Of a DNA stretch of 63,693 nucleotides, positions 1-9,184 are shown one piece after another. A program made the position numbers and the translations under genes. Under the pieces are notes generated by a model. The model was not told the DNA's origin. It saw nothing but the letters and a program-made list of their open reading frames with translations, and made no database searches. Position 1 is the first letter of the stretch, and each line of letters begins with the position of its first letter. The stretch is from GCA-2786165 sp964625775 (GTDB lineage: Bacteria > Pseudomonadota > Gammaproteobacteria > Legionellales > Legionellaceae), in the NCBI GenBank assembly GCA_964625775.1, contig CAZVEH010000005.1, forward strand, positions 1-63,693, given 5' to 3'.

Positions 1-356
1 CTTTAAAACAACAGTCACGCCCGCTGGAATTGCTGCAAATGCTCTTGCTAATTCTGAACCTGTTTTTTGGCCTAATTGGAATCAATGTGATTGGCGTGGA
101 GTACAGTATTTTGTTGCCGATAAAGGATATGATTACTCTGTGGTAAGAAATCAGATCATTGCTTCAGGAAATACTTTTGTTATCCCTCGTAGAAAATGGG
201 CTTTTTGTCCTGGCGTTCGGGATAAAGAGCGTTATAAAACTCGCTCCGCTATTGAGTGGTTTTTTGAGAAAATCAAAGAAAATAAACGTACTGACAGTAC
301 GGTTTGATAAGCTTGATGCAACATTCTTTTCTTTTTTTGCTTCTAGGGTGCCTTAG
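1..356 (+). pseudogene. IS5-type transposase remnant, truncated at window edge and frameshifted
   Basis: The frame from base 2 to the stop at 305-307 encodes a C-terminal DDE transposase piece. It holds a DKGYD block, a PRRKW segment and then the R-x3-E-x6-K pattern (RSAIEWFFEKIKENKR) typical of the catalytic glutamate region of IS5/IS4-like transposases. The expected continuation (LTVRFDKLDATFFSFF) is in the frame that ends at 354-356, so a one-base frameshift lies at about 285-295. The 5' part is outside the window. It is not functional as it stands unless made by programmed frameshifting, for which I see no slippery motif. The assignment to IS5 rather than another DDE family is by motif only. 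Confidence 0.7.
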
Positions 357-558
357 TTACGGATAATGAACAAAAGCGCAGATACTATCACGGTCCGAGT
401 AAACGTAGATTACTCAATTTAAGAGACCGAATGACTGCATCTCGACCTATCGTGCTAAAAATTTTGCATGACCTCTTGCAATACCGGCGGGGGCTATACA
501 TAGGGGCAAATTAAAAAATAGATGAGTCCATATCATAGCCCCGTCATAGGACTTGCTT
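357..558. other. Intergenic stretch between IS remnant and prmA
   Basis: There is no recognisable gene here. The frame from 347 stays open to about 513 and encodes a basic peptide that I do not recognise. An 8-base inverted repeat GGGGCTAT (490-497) and ATAGCCCC (535-542) is present without a T-run. It could be a leftover of a mobile-element end or chance. Confidence 0.35.
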
Positions 559-1452
559 TCAATTCAAATACGTATCCACATGATCGTTGGTTTTTTCAAA
601 GACCAGCAATGCCCAATCCCCATCGCGATCGGAGTGAATGAGCTTAAAATGAGCGTGATATGCGTCGGTTAAGTGTTGTGTTTGACTGCCTAAAATACCA
701 GAGACTGCCAAGATACCTGAGTGGTTCAGTAAATGATGAAATGTTTGTTTTAATTCGAGCAAGGGTGTCAATAGAATATTAGCTATGATCACGTCTACGG
801 GGACATTTAACCCATCTGGATAGCCAATGATTAATTCGTTGGCAGCAATGTGGTTGATGGTTGCATTGCTCTCTGTAGCAGTCAGCGCTTGTGGATCAAT
901 ATCCACGGCATGTACATGTTTTGCGCCCAGTTTTAGTGCGGCGATACTTAAAATACCTGAACCACAGCCATAATCAATCATGGTTTTGTCGTGCAGGTTT
1001 TCTTGTTCAAGCCAGGCCAAACACAAAGCGGTGGTACCATGTGATCCGGTTCCGAATGCTAATCCTGGATCTAAAATAAGATTCACTGCATCTGGCTCAG
1101 GGGGGGTGTGCCAAGACGGACAAATCCATAAACGATGACCAAAGCGTTGTGGTTTAAAATCAACCAAACAGGTTTTTTCCCATTCTTGAGCGGGTAACAT
1201 GTCCACGGAACATGTGGCTGAGGGGTAATGATGGTTAATGATTTGAATAATGGCTAGCACATCCACTTCAGGCTCATACAACGCCTGCATGACCACATGA
1301 GGCCACAAAGGCACTGTACCTGGCTCAGGCTCTAAAATAGGATCATCAAATTGATCCGTCATGGTGACCGATAATGCACCATACAACTCTAATAAGTCTG
1401 ACAAAAGGTCGACATCATGTTGGGTGCAATGCTCTATTTTTAATTGTTGCAT
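559..1452 (-). CDS. prmA: Ribosomal protein L11 methyltransferase
   Basis: This 297-residue protein has the normal PrmA length. PrmA uses S-adenosylmethionine to methylate amino groups of ribosomal protein L11 in the cytoplasm. The central PGLAFGTGSHGTT segment, the SAM-binding motif DYGCGSG followed by an acidic VDID strand end, and the IIANIL motif (the NPPY-like position of PrmA) are all present. It is the last gene of an accB-accC-prmA run on the minus strand, starting 8 bases after accC. That arrangement is common in gammaproteobacteria. Nothing is unusual apart from SHGTT where many homologues have THPTT. Confidence 0.95.
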   Translation of the reverse strand: MQQLKIEHCTQHDVDLLSDLLELYGALSVTMTDQFDDPILEPEPGTVPLWPHVVMQALYEPEVDVLAIIQIINHHYPSATCSVDMLPAQEWEKTCLVDFKPQRFGHRLWICPSWHTPPEPDAVNLILDPGLAFGTGSHGTTALCLAWLEQENLHDKTMIDYGCGSGILSIAALKLGAKHVHAVDIDPQALTATESNATINHIAANELIIGYPDGLNVPVDVIIANILLTPLLELKQTFHHLLNHSGILAVSGILGSQTQHLTDAYHAHFKLIHSDRDGDWALLVFEKTNDHVDTYLN

Positions 1453-1460
1453 CGCCTACA

Positions 1461-2801
1461 CTACTCTTTCAGCAAGGTTTCAAGATAATGGATATTGGTG
1501 CCGCCTTCGATGAAATCGTGGTTATGTAAGATACGTTGATGCAAAGGCAGATTGGTCTTGATGCCATCAATCACAATTTCATCCAAAGCATTACGCATGC
1601 GCGCAAATGCTTGGGCACGATCTTCTCCATAGGAAATGAGTTTACCAATCATCGAATCGTAATTGGGTGGAACGGTATAAGAGCTATAGAGGTGAGAATC
1701 AAAGCGGATTCCAGGCCCTCCTGGCGCATGCAGTAGGTTGACTTTGCCTGGGCAAGGCATAAAAGTTTGGGGGTCTTCTGCATTGATGCGGCATTCTAAA
1801 GCATGACCACGAAAGTGAATGTCGCTTTGTTTTAGGGTGAAAGGAATATCACTGGCAATTTTGATTTGCTCTTTGACCAAATCGATGCCCGTGATCATTT
1901 CCGTGACCGGGTGCTCAACTTGAATGCGTGTATTCATCTCAATAAAATAAAAGCAGCCATCTTGATAGAGAAATTCGAACGTTCCTGCTCCGCGGTATTT
2001 TAATTCGCAACATGCTTTGACGACAATAGCCCCAATTTTTTGGCGTATTTTGTCGGTGATACCGGGTGCTGGCGCTTCTTCAAGAACTTTTTGGTGACGA
2101 CGTTGCATGGAGCAATCGCGCTCTCCCAAATGTACCGCATGGCCTTTGCCGTCTCCCAAGACTTGGAATTCAATATGTCTGGGGTTTTCTAAGAATTTTT
2201 CCATGTAGACCATGGGATTGGAGAAGGCAGCTTTTGCTTCGCTGCGCGTTAAAGCAATGGCATTCAAAAGATGCGCCTCGCTATGCACTACGCGCATGCC
2301 ACGGCCACCGCCACCGCCAGCTGCTTTGATGATTACGGGGTAACCAATTTTTTTGGCCAAAGAGAGATTCAATAAATTATCTTCGGTCAAAGGACCATCT
2401 GATCCGGGTACGCAAGGAACGCCTGCCTTTTTCATAGCCGCGATGGCAGAGACTTTGTCCCCCATCATACGAATGGTCTCTGCGCGTGGTCCAATAAAGC
2501 GAAAACCACTTTGCTCAACGATGTCAGCAAAATCAGCATTTTCAGATAAAAATCCATAACCAGGATGGATAGCAACCGCGTCAGTGATTTCTGCAGCAGA
2601 GATAATAGCTGGGATATTCAAATAGCTTTTTTGCGAAGGCCCTGGACCGATACATACCGTTTCATCGGCCAAACGAACGTGCAATAAATCTTTGTCCACT
2701 TCAGAGTGGACTGCAACGGTTTGGATACCAAGTTCTTTGCATGCACGCAAAATACGTAATGCAATTTCACCGCGATTGGCAATAACAATTTTAGACAGCA
2801 T
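1461..2801 (-). CDS. accC: Acetyl-CoA carboxylase, biotin carboxylase subunit
   Basis: AccC carboxylates the biotin of AccB using ATP and bicarbonate, the first half-reaction of fatty-acid synthesis. The 446 residues match the usual length. Visible features are the N-terminal biotin carboxylase start (KIVIANRGEIALRILRAC), the glycine-rich ATP-grasp loop GGGGRGMRVV, and the catalytic-loop region EMNTRIQVEHPVTE. The gene begins 11 bases downstream of accB and is presumably co-transcribed with it and prmA. Confidence 0.97.
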   Translation of the reverse strand: MLSKIVIANRGEIALRILRACKELGIQTVAVHSEVDKDLLHVRLADETVCIGPGPSQKSYLNIPAIISAAEITDAVAIHPGYGFLSENADFADIVEQSGFRFIGPRAETIRMMGDKVSAIAAMKKAGVPCVPGSDGPLTEDNLLNLSLAKKIGYPVIIKAAGGGGGRGMRVVHSEAHLLNAIALTRSEAKAAFSNPMVYMEKFLENPRHIEFQVLGDGKGHAVHLGERDCSMQRRHQKVLEEAPAPGITDKIRQKIGAIVVKACCELKYRGAGTFEFLYQDGCFYFIEMNTRIQVEHPVTEMITGIDLVKEQIKIASDIPFTLKQSDIHFRGHALECRINAEDPQTFMPCPGKVNLLHAPGGPGIRFDSHLYSSYTVPPNYDSMIGKLISYGEDRAQAFARMRNALDEIVIDGIKTNLPLHQRILHNHDFIEGGTNIHYLETLLKE

Positions 2802-2812
2802 GAGATATCCCG

Positions 2813-3271
2813 TTATTCAATGATAAACAAGGGTTGGCCAAATTCTACGGGCTCGCCATTTGCAACTAAAATGCCAGTGATGACCCCCGAACGGTCCGCC
2901 TCAATTTCGTTAAACATCTTCATCGCTTCAATAATGCATAGGGTGTCGCCCGTTTTAACGGTTTTACCCATAGTGACGAATGTGGGTGCATCAGGAGACG
3001 GAGAGGTATATAACGTGCCGACCATTGGTGATAACACAGGATGACCTGCGCTGATGATTTCTTTGGCTGGGGCTGCTTCCAGGCTAGGAGCGGGCGCTAT
3101 TTGCTGCTGGGGTGCTGCTGGAAACTGGACATACGCTGGAGAATGATGATGGGCTGTTTGTTGCGGTTGGCGCCCAAGTCGCAGCGATTCTTCGCCTTCT
3201 TTGATTTCAATTTCTGTAAAGCCAATTTCTACCAACCACTCAATTAACGGTTTGATTTTACGAATATTCAT
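2813..3271 (-). CDS. accB: Acetyl-CoA carboxylase, biotin carboxyl carrier protein
   Basis: This is a 152-residue carrier protein. It has an N-terminal helical domain, a flexible linker rich in Pro, Ala and Gln (about residues 35-70), and a C-terminal biotinyl domain with the EAMKM signature. The lysine at residue 118 is the site biotinylated by BirA. It is the first gene of the accB-accC-prmA operon. The aroQ gene often found upstream of accB is absent; pgi lies divergently instead. Confidence 0.97.
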   Translation of the reverse strand: MNIRKIKPLIEWLVEIGFTEIEIKEGEESLRLGRQPQQTAHHHSPAYVQFPAAPQQQIAPAPSLEAAPAKEIISAGHPVLSPMVGTLYTSPSPDAPTFVTMGKTVKTGDTLCIIEAMKMFNEIEADRSGVITGILVANGEPVEFGQPLFIIE

Positions 3272-3488
3272 GTCAGTCTCTCTTTCTTCTGCGACAACGC
3301 ATACTATATTAGTACAATATTTCGGCGATTTTGCCTGAATTTTATAGAGATGTCTAGTTCAATAGTACTGAATTAGCGCGATTCACGGTCAAAAATAGCG
3401 CGTAAAAATAAAAAAGCTATGTCCATGAGGAAGAATTTCAGTTACAATTTTTTCCTCATGAAAATCGTTGAAGGATTGGGAAAAGAGC
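3272..3488. other. Divergent accB/pgi intergenic region
   Basis: This region of just over 200 bases separates the divergent accB and pgi genes and must hold promoters for both. I cannot pick convincing -35/-10 pairs. On the minus strand a TATAGT hexamer lies near 3303-3308, without a good -35. The pgi-proximal part holds the palindrome annotated separately. Confidence 0.4.
3424..3460 (+). promoter_or_regulatory. Perfect 9-bp inverted repeat in the pgi leader
   Basis: CATGAGGAA (3424-3432) is matched by TTCCTCATG (3452-3460). A G-T pair and two A-T pairs can extend the stem inward, leaving an AT-rich loop. The right arm ends 28 bases before the preferred pgi start. There is no T-run directly after it, so a leader hairpin or operator is more likely than a terminator. 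The function is not established. Confidence 0.4.
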
Positions 3489-4934
3489 ATGATGCTGTTA
3501 ACACAAAGAGCAATCTGGAAAAAGCTTGAAAAACATGCTCAAACCATTCATTACAAAGATATTTTAAAAACAGAATTGCCTTTGCTGTTACATACCGATG
3601 CAATAACGCTTGACTACAGCCATCAAAAAATAGACGACACGGCTCTGAACTTGTTGGGTGAGTTGGCTGAAGAATGCCAAATCAAACAACAGATTTATCA
3701 ATTAATGAGCGGTCATCCATTGAACAGAACCTCTCCAGCGCTGCATACTGCATTGCGTCATTTTGGTGAGGAACCTTTGTGGGTAGATGGAGCTGATATC
3801 AAGCAAGACATTATGGCTCTACGAGAACGGATGCGTGTGATTGCTGAACACATTCGTTCGGGTCAATGGCTGGGACGGTCAGGAAAGCCCATGACGGATA
3901 TCATCAATATCGGTATTGGGGGGTCAATGCTAGGGCCGCAATTTTGCATTGATGCTTTGGCGAATAAGACACTTACATCGTTGAGATTTCATTTTATTTC
4001 TGAATTTGACATGGAGGCCTTTCAACGTGTTGTGGCGGGCTTGAACCCAGAAACGACTTTATTTATTGTGTCCTCCAAATCATTTACTACGGCTGAAACG
4101 CTGCTGAATGCCAATCGAGCTTTGGAATGGGGTCAATATAGCAGCTATGCGTCCCCGCATTTTATTGCTGTGACCGCAGACACCGCAAAAGCCTATGCTA
4201 TGAAGTTTCAACATGTTCTGCCGGTATGGTCTTGGGTTGGTGGTCGTTATTCGGTGTGTTCGGCCATTAATTTGATCACGTGTATTGCAATTGGCTTTGA
4301 AAGCTTTATAGAATTCCTGCAAGGCGCGTCAGACATGGATGAGCATTTTCGTCAAGCAGACGTTTTACAGAATATGCCTATCCTGTTGGCATTGTTGGGT
4401 ATATGGAATAACAATAATTTAAAAATTCACAACTTGTTGATTTTGACGTATGCCCAATCCCTACAATGGTTTGTGCCGTATGTGCAACAATTGGAAATGG
4501 AAAGTAATGGCAAGTCCATTGATAGACAAGGTCGTGATTTGCATTATGCGACAGTACCTATCATTTGGGGCGGTTCTGGGAATCAAGCGCAACATAGCTA
4601 TTTTCAATTGTTGTCTCAAGGCACACATCGCCTTAGTGCGGATTTGATCAGCGTAAAATCGCAGGACAAGGATATTATTGAGCAGCATAAAGAAGCGTTG
4701 CTGTGCGAAATCAAAGAAGAGGATAATCCAAATCGACATATTCCTTGTAATCATTTGCAATTGGTGGATAATTCTCCACGAACTATTGGTGCTTTGATTG
4801 CATTGTATGAGCATAAAGTGTTCGTGCAATCTGTGATATGGAATATTAACCCCTTTGATCAACCAGGGGTTGAGCGTATGAAACAAAAAATGGAGCAGTT
4901 TCTGCCGAATAAGACGTCTATTAATATTTCGTAA
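3489..4934 (+). CDS. pgi: Glucose-6-phosphate isomerase
   Basis: Pgi interconverts glucose-6-phosphate and fructose-6-phosphate, and so feeds the glucose-1-phosphate-based nucleotide sugars made next door. Both family signatures are visible: GGRYSVCSAINL in the middle and FDQPGVERMK near the C-terminus. The upstream part also has the phosphosugar-binding IGIGGSMLGPQ and SKSFTTAET blocks. The frame can be extended to a TTG at 3468, but I prefer the ATG at 3489 (or 3492), preceded by purine-rich GGGAAAAGAG. About 481 residues is shorter than the E. coli enzyme (about 549) but within the family range. Confidence 0.93.
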   Translation: MMLLTQRAIWKKLEKHAQTIHYKDILKTELPLLLHTDAITLDYSHQKIDDTALNLLGELAEECQIKQQIYQLMSGHPLNRTSPALHTALRHFGEEPLWVDGADIKQDIMALRERMRVIAEHIRSGQWLGRSGKPMTDIINIGIGGSMLGPQFCIDALANKTLTSLRFHFISEFDMEAFQRVVAGLNPETTLFIVSSKSFTTAETLLNANRALEWGQYSSYASPHFIAVTADTAKAYAMKFQHVLPVWSWVGGRYSVCSAINLITCIAIGFESFIEFLQGASDMDEHFRQADVLQNMPILLALLGIWNNNNLKIHNLLILTYAQSLQWFVPYVQQLEMESNGKSIDRQGRDLHYATVPIIWGGSGNQAQHSYFQLLSQGTHRLSADLISVKSQDKDIIEQHKEALLCEIKEEDNPNRHIPCNHLQLVDNSPRTIGALIALYEHKVFVQSVIWNINPFDQPGVERMKQKMEQFLPNKTSINIS

Positions 4935-5044
4935 TACAGCGTTTTCTGTCGCTTCGTGCGGATTCTGGCGTGCTCCCCAACCTAGCTGTAATATGTTCAG
5001 AGGTCTGTGAGCTCCTAAATGAATAGCTTAATAAATAAGGTGTT

Positions 5045-5824
5045 ATGATGAAAGTGGTGATTTTAGCAGGCGGTTATGGCACGCGTTTGAGTGAAGAAAC
5101 CGATTTACGCCCGAAACCTATGGTTGAAATTGGCGGTAAACCGATTCTGTGGCATATCATGAAAATGTATGCGGCCCATGGATTGACTGAGTTTATTGTT
5201 TGTTTGGGTTACAAAGGGTATGTGATCAAAGAGTATTTTGCTAATTATTTTTTACACACCTCGAATGTGACGTTTGATTTGGCCAATAATAAAATGGAAG
5301 TCCACCAAAATAGCGCTGAACCTTGGTCCGTGACCCTTGTAGATACCGGTGAAAAAACCATGACGGGTGGCCGCTTGAAACGCATCCAACCTTATCTTAA
5401 TGGTGAGGATTTTTGTTTTACCTATGGAGATGGTGTTAGCGATATCGATATCAAAAAACTCATCGCATTCCATAAAGAGAAAAAAAGATTGGCTACCGTG
5501 ACCGCAACGCAAATGCCCGGGCGCTTTGGTGCATTGACCATTGATAATCATCGTGTGAACAGTTTTTGTGAAAAACCCAGTGGAGAAGGCGGGTGGATCA
5601 GTGGTGGTTTTTTTGTGTTGTCACCCAAAGTGCTTGATTATATCGAAGGTGACGCGACGACCTGGGAAAAAGAACCGGTGGAACGTTTGGCCAGTGAAGG
5701 ACAAATGTCGGCCTATTTTCATGAAGGATTTTGGCAGCCGATGGATACTTTACTGCATAAAAAGCAACTAGAAGATCTGTGGAAAGAAGGGCAAGCACCT
5801 TGGAAGGTTTGGCATGAAGAATGA
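5045..5824 (+). CDS. ddhA: Glucose-1-phosphate cytidylyltransferase
   Basis: This enzyme (RfbF/DdhA) makes CDP-glucose from CTP and glucose-1-phosphate. The 259 residues match the family. The N-terminal nucleotidyltransferase signature (LAGGYGTRLSEET, then RPKPMVEIGGKPILWHIM) distinguishes it from the thymidylyltransferase RmlA elsewhere in the window. Its TYGDGVSDID metal-binding segment is intact. It opens the CDP-sugar operon; ddhB starts inside its last codons. Confidence 0.93.
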   Translation: MMKVVILAGGYGTRLSEETDLRPKPMVEIGGKPILWHIMKMYAAHGLTEFIVCLGYKGYVIKEYFANYFLHTSNVTFDLANNKMEVHQNSAEPWSVTLVDTGEKTMTGGRLKRIQPYLNGEDFCFTYGDGVSDIDIKKLIAFHKEKKRLATVTATQMPGRFGALTIDNHRVNSFCEKPSGEGGWISGGFFVLSPKVLDYIEGDATTWEKEPVERLASEGQMSAYFHEGFWQPMDTLLHKKQLEDLWKEGQAPWKVWHEE

Positions 5825-6893
5825 TATGCAGTCTTTTTGGCGTGGTAAAAAAGTATTTTTAACCGGTCATACAGGGTTCAAAGGCAGCTGGTTGTCTCTG
5901 TGGTTGCAGTATTTGGGTGCTGAAGTGTGTGGTTATGCCCTTGCGCCTGAAGGTGAGATTAATTTGTTCACACAAGCACGTGTGGCCCAACATATGCAAA
6001 GCGTGTTGGCTGATATTTGTGACCCGGAGCGTTTGTTGCAAACTATGCAAGCGTTCAAACCCGATATCGTGTTTCATTTGGCAGCTCAGTCATTAGTTCG
6101 GCACTCCTATCAGCATCCTGTCGAGACCTATCAAGCCAATGTGATGGGCACTGTGCATGTTTTGGAAGCGGCTCGACATACCTCAACCGTGCGCGCTGTG
6201 GTGAACATCACCTCAGATAAATGTTATGCCAATCGTGAAATGATATGGGGTTATCGAGAAAATGAAGCCATGGGCGGGTTTGATCCTTATAGCTCTAGCA
6301 AAGGATGCGCCGAATTGGTGACGGATGCCTATCGCAATTCATTTTTTATGGATGCGGGCATAGGATTGGCCTCGGCACGTGCGGGTAATGTGATTGGCGG
6401 CGGAGATTGGGCTCAAGATCGATTGGTTCCAGATGTGATTCGGGCCTGTATCGCCGAAAAAAATGTGGTGTTGCGATTTCCCGATGCCGTACGTCCTTGG
6501 CAACATGTGTTAGAGCCGCTTCAGGGCTATTTGCAATTGGCGCGCTTACTTTATAACGATCCCGTTCAATATTCCCAAGGTTGGAATTTTGGCCCCACGC
6601 AGCAAAAAACCCACGCGGTGGGTTGGATAGTAGAGCAGTTGTTGCAGATTTGGGATGGTGTATCTCAAGTGGCGTATCACACGGAACATCAACCGCATGA
6701 AGCACACTCTTTGGCACTGGATAGCTCCAAAGCGACTACTTTCTTGCACTGGGCACCTCGTTGGGACTTGGTGGATGCTTTGAAAAACATTGTTATCTGG
6801 CATAAACAGGCTTTGGTTGAAGACAATATGCGTGCATTTACATTGCAGCAAATTGATCAGTATTTGGGATGTGCTACACATTCTGTGGTTTAA
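5814..6893 (+). CDS. ddhB: CDP-glucose 4,6-dehydratase
   Basis: The enzyme converts CDP-glucose to CDP-4-keto-6-deoxyglucose with bound NAD. It has 359 residues, with the dinucleotide fold motif TGHTGFKGSW at the N-terminus, HLAAQSLVRHSY, the NITSDKCYANRE region and the SDR catalytic YSSSK segment, all typical of RfbG/DdhB. The annotated start overlaps ddhA by 11 bases. An in-frame ATG at 5826 just after the ddhA stop is an equally good start. Confidence 0.92.
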   Translation: MKNDMQSFWRGKKVFLTGHTGFKGSWLSLWLQYLGAEVCGYALAPEGEINLFTQARVAQHMQSVLADICDPERLLQTMQAFKPDIVFHLAAQSLVRHSYQHPVETYQANVMGTVHVLEAARHTSTVRAVVNITSDKCYANREMIWGYRENEAMGGFDPYSSSKGCAELVTDAYRNSFFMDAGIGLASARAGNVIGGGDWAQDRLVPDVIRACIAEKNVVLRFPDAVRPWQHVLEPLQGYLQLARLLYNDPVQYSQGWNFGPTQQKTHAVGWIVEQLLQIWDGVSQVAYHTEHQPHEAHSLALDSSKATTFLHWAPRWDLVDALKNIVIWHKQALVEDNMRAFTLQQIDQYLGCATHSVV

Positions 6894-6911
6894 TTTTATT
6901 GAGGAAGAATC

Positions 6912-8132
6912 ATGTCAACACAATATTTGAGCGTACCTTATGGTCGTACGGTACATGGTGAAGAAGAAATTGCCGCTGTAGTTAATGTCCTCCGAACATC
7001 GACCCAAATGGGCAAACATGTTCGAGAAATGGAAGAAAAAGTTGCGGCTTTGTTCCAAAAACAACACGGTATCATGGTTAACTCTGGATCGTCTGCGAAT
7101 TATTTAGCGATCGAAATTTTAGATTTGCCTGAAGGTTCAGAAGTCATCACGCCGATTTTGACCTTTTCAACCACGGTTGCTCCTCTGGTGCGCAACAAAT
7201 TGATTCCTGTGTTTGTCGATGTTGAGCCTGGCACTTATAATATCGATGCTCAAAAAGTTGAAGCGATGATCACCGATAAAACGAGGGCCATGATGATCCC
7301 TAATTTATTGGGTAATCTTCCTGATTGGAAATTATTAAGAGCGCTTGCAGACAAATATAACTTAGAAGTGATCGAAGATTCTGCGGATACGCTGGGTGCA
7401 ACTGTTGATGGGTTGTCTGTGGGCAGATACACCGATTTAAGCACCACGAGCTTTTATGGGTCACATGTGATCAATTGTGCGGGTAATGGCGGTATGTTGT
7501 GTGTCAATACAGAAAAATTGGCCAGCCGCGCCAAATTATTACGCAGCTGGGGACGTAGTTCTTCTTTGTTTGTTGAATCAGAAGCCATCGAAAACCGTTT
7601 TCATGTCAAAGTAGATGACATTCCCTATGATGCGAAGTTTGTGTTTGAAGCCTTGGGTTATAATATTGAACCGTCTGAAATGGGTGCTGCATTTGGTTTG
7701 GTGCAATTGAGTAAATTGCATGACAATATTGCAACACGCGAAAAATGGTTTGCAATACAAGATCAGTTTTTCAGAGAGTATGAGAACTGGTTTATTTTGC
7801 CCAAGCAATTGCCCAATTCTCGTACTGGATGGCTCGCTTATCCCTTGACTATCAAGGCATCTGCGCCATTCACACGTACACAATTACAAATTTTCTTGGA
7901 AAAACGTAACATTCAAACACGCACTGTGTTTACCGGTAATATTTTGCGCCAACCTGGATTTAAAGACATTGCCTGTCGACGAGTTGATGCGGGGTATGAG
8001 CACACGGATAATGTGATGCGCGGTGGTATTTTAATGGGATGTCACCATGGATTAACTGCTGAAATGATGAACCATATTCACGAATCGTTTAAAGCGTTTG
8101 CTGATGAAGTCACACGTATTGCAGTGGTGTAA
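6912..8132 (+). CDS. ddhC: PLP-fold CDP-4-keto-6-deoxyglucose 3-dehydratase-like enzyme lacking the [2Fe-2S] cysteines
   Basis: By position and fold this is DdhC/RfbH (E1), which removes the C3 hydroxyl of CDP-4-keto-6-deoxyglucose. The PLP lysine of aminotransferases is replaced by histidine (H185 in FYGSH), as in true 3-dehydratases. E1 enzymes carry a cysteine cluster for a [2Fe-2S] centre after the RDWGR-like motif. Here residues 198-260, after RSWGR, contain no cysteine. The protein is 406 residues, shorter than E1 (about 437). No gene for the partner reductase DdhD is present in the window. It may work like ColD, a PMP-dependent 3-dehydratase that needs no iron-sulfur cluster. The substrate is inferred from the ddhA-ddhB neighbours. 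Confidence 0.85.
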   Translation: MSTQYLSVPYGRTVHGEEEIAAVVNVLRTSTQMGKHVREMEEKVAALFQKQHGIMVNSGSSANYLAIEILDLPEGSEVITPILTFSTTVAPLVRNKLIPVFVDVEPGTYNIDAQKVEAMITDKTRAMMIPNLLGNLPDWKLLRALADKYNLEVIEDSADTLGATVDGLSVGRYTDLSTTSFYGSHVINCAGNGGMLCVNTEKLASRAKLLRSWGRSSSLFVESEAIENRFHVKVDDIPYDAKFVFEALGYNIEPSEMGAAFGLVQLSKLHDNIATREKWFAIQDQFFREYENWFILPKQLPNSRTGWLAYPLTIKASAPFTRTQLQIFLEKRNIQTRTVFTGNILRQPGFKDIACRRVDAGYEHTDNVMRGGILMGCHHGLTAEMMNHIHESFKAFADEVTRIAVV

Positions 8133-9184
8133 TGTTTTCTATTGAAGAAAGAGATCTCTCGCATATTTGGCAAAAGGCACAGCTTTGTTTGCAAGAATTA
8201 GATTCTTCCCGATTGTTGATCACTGGTGGAACTGGTTTTTTTGGAACATGGTTACTCGAATCGTTGTTGTTTGCCAAACAGCACTATGCATTGCATACCG
8301 AAGTAGTGGTGCTGTCTCGTGATCCTGGCGCATTCTTACATAAAATGCCACATTTGCGGGCTATGTCTGGGTTAACTTGGATCACGGGAGATGTGAATGA
8401 TTTTGCGTTTCCCCCGGGTGCCTTCACACACGTCATTCATGCTGCAACCGCTGCCTCTGCGTCGTTGAACCAAGAGCAACCGTTGTTGATGCTGGATACC
8501 ATCATTCAGGGGACGCGACGAGCTTTAGATTTTGCCGTGCAAGCTTCCGTGAAAAAGTTTCTTTTGACCAGTTCAGGCGCGGTGTATGGGACCCAGCCTC
8601 CTGCAGTGACACATTTGGATGAATCGTATTTGGGTACTGCGGATCCATTGCAACGGACTTCTGCATACGCGGGGGGCAAATGGGTAGCAGAGCATCTAGC
8701 GAGTATGTATGCAGAGACCTATGGTTTTGACGTAAAAATAGCCCGTTGCTTTGCTTTTTTGGGGCCCTATTTGCCGTTAGACACCCATTTTGCGATTGGA
8801 AATTTCATGCATCAGGTGTTGTCACACCAACCGATTCATTTGCATGGCGATGGCACGCCCTACCGTTCCTATTTGTATGCTGCAGATTTGATGATTTGGC
8901 TCTGGCGTATGTTATGTGAAGGTCAATCGGGCCGCGCGTATAATGTAGGCTCCGAAGATGGAATTCCTTTGGCAGATTTAGCGACTAAGGTGGCACAGTA
9001 TGCAGATCCCCATGTGCCGGTTGTAATTGCCAAAACCCCTGATCATCGCATGTTGCCACCTCGATATGTGCCGTCTACACAACGAGCGCAAAAAGAACTG
9101 GCTTTGAAACAATGGATTAGTTTAGACGAAGGCATTCAACGTACTTTAGAGTGGAATTTAAAATCATGCAAGAACAAAAATTAA
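8132..9184 (+). CDS. NAD(P)-dependent sugar epimerase/reductase, extended SDR
   Basis: This 350-residue extended short-chain dehydrogenase has the nucleotide-binding motif TGGTGFFG, the HAAT segment, a TSSGAVYG strand and the catalytic Y-x3-K pair (YAGGK). The start shares one base with the ddhC stop. Following ddhABC and preceding a YerE-like ThDP enzyme, it is a good candidate for a keto-reductase or epimerase on the CDP-dideoxyhexulose or its branched product (the YerF, abequose synthase or paratose synthase role). Which reaction it performs cannot be told from sequence alone. Confidence 0.8.
   Translation: MFSIEERDLSHIWQKAQLCLQELDSSRLLITGGTGFFGTWLLESLLFAKQHYALHTEVVVLSRDPGAFLHKMPHLRAMSGLTWITGDVNDFAFPPGAFTHVIHAATAASASLNQEQPLLMLDTIIQGTRRALDFAVQASVKKFLLTSSGAVYGTQPPAVTHLDESYLGTADPLQRTSAYAGGKWVAEHLASMYAETYGFDVKIARCFAFLGPYLPLDTHFAIGNFMHQVLSHQPIHLHGDGTPYRSYLYAADLMIWLWRMLCEGQSGRAYNVGSEDGIPLADLATKVAQYADPHVPVVIAKTPDHRMLPPRYVPSTQRAQKELALKQWISLDEGIQRTLEWNLKSCKNKN

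Noticed and set aside
347..513. Open frame after the transposase remnant encoding a basic peptide
   Set aside because: No start codon context, no recognisable family and adjacent to a decayed IS; probably remnant sequence.
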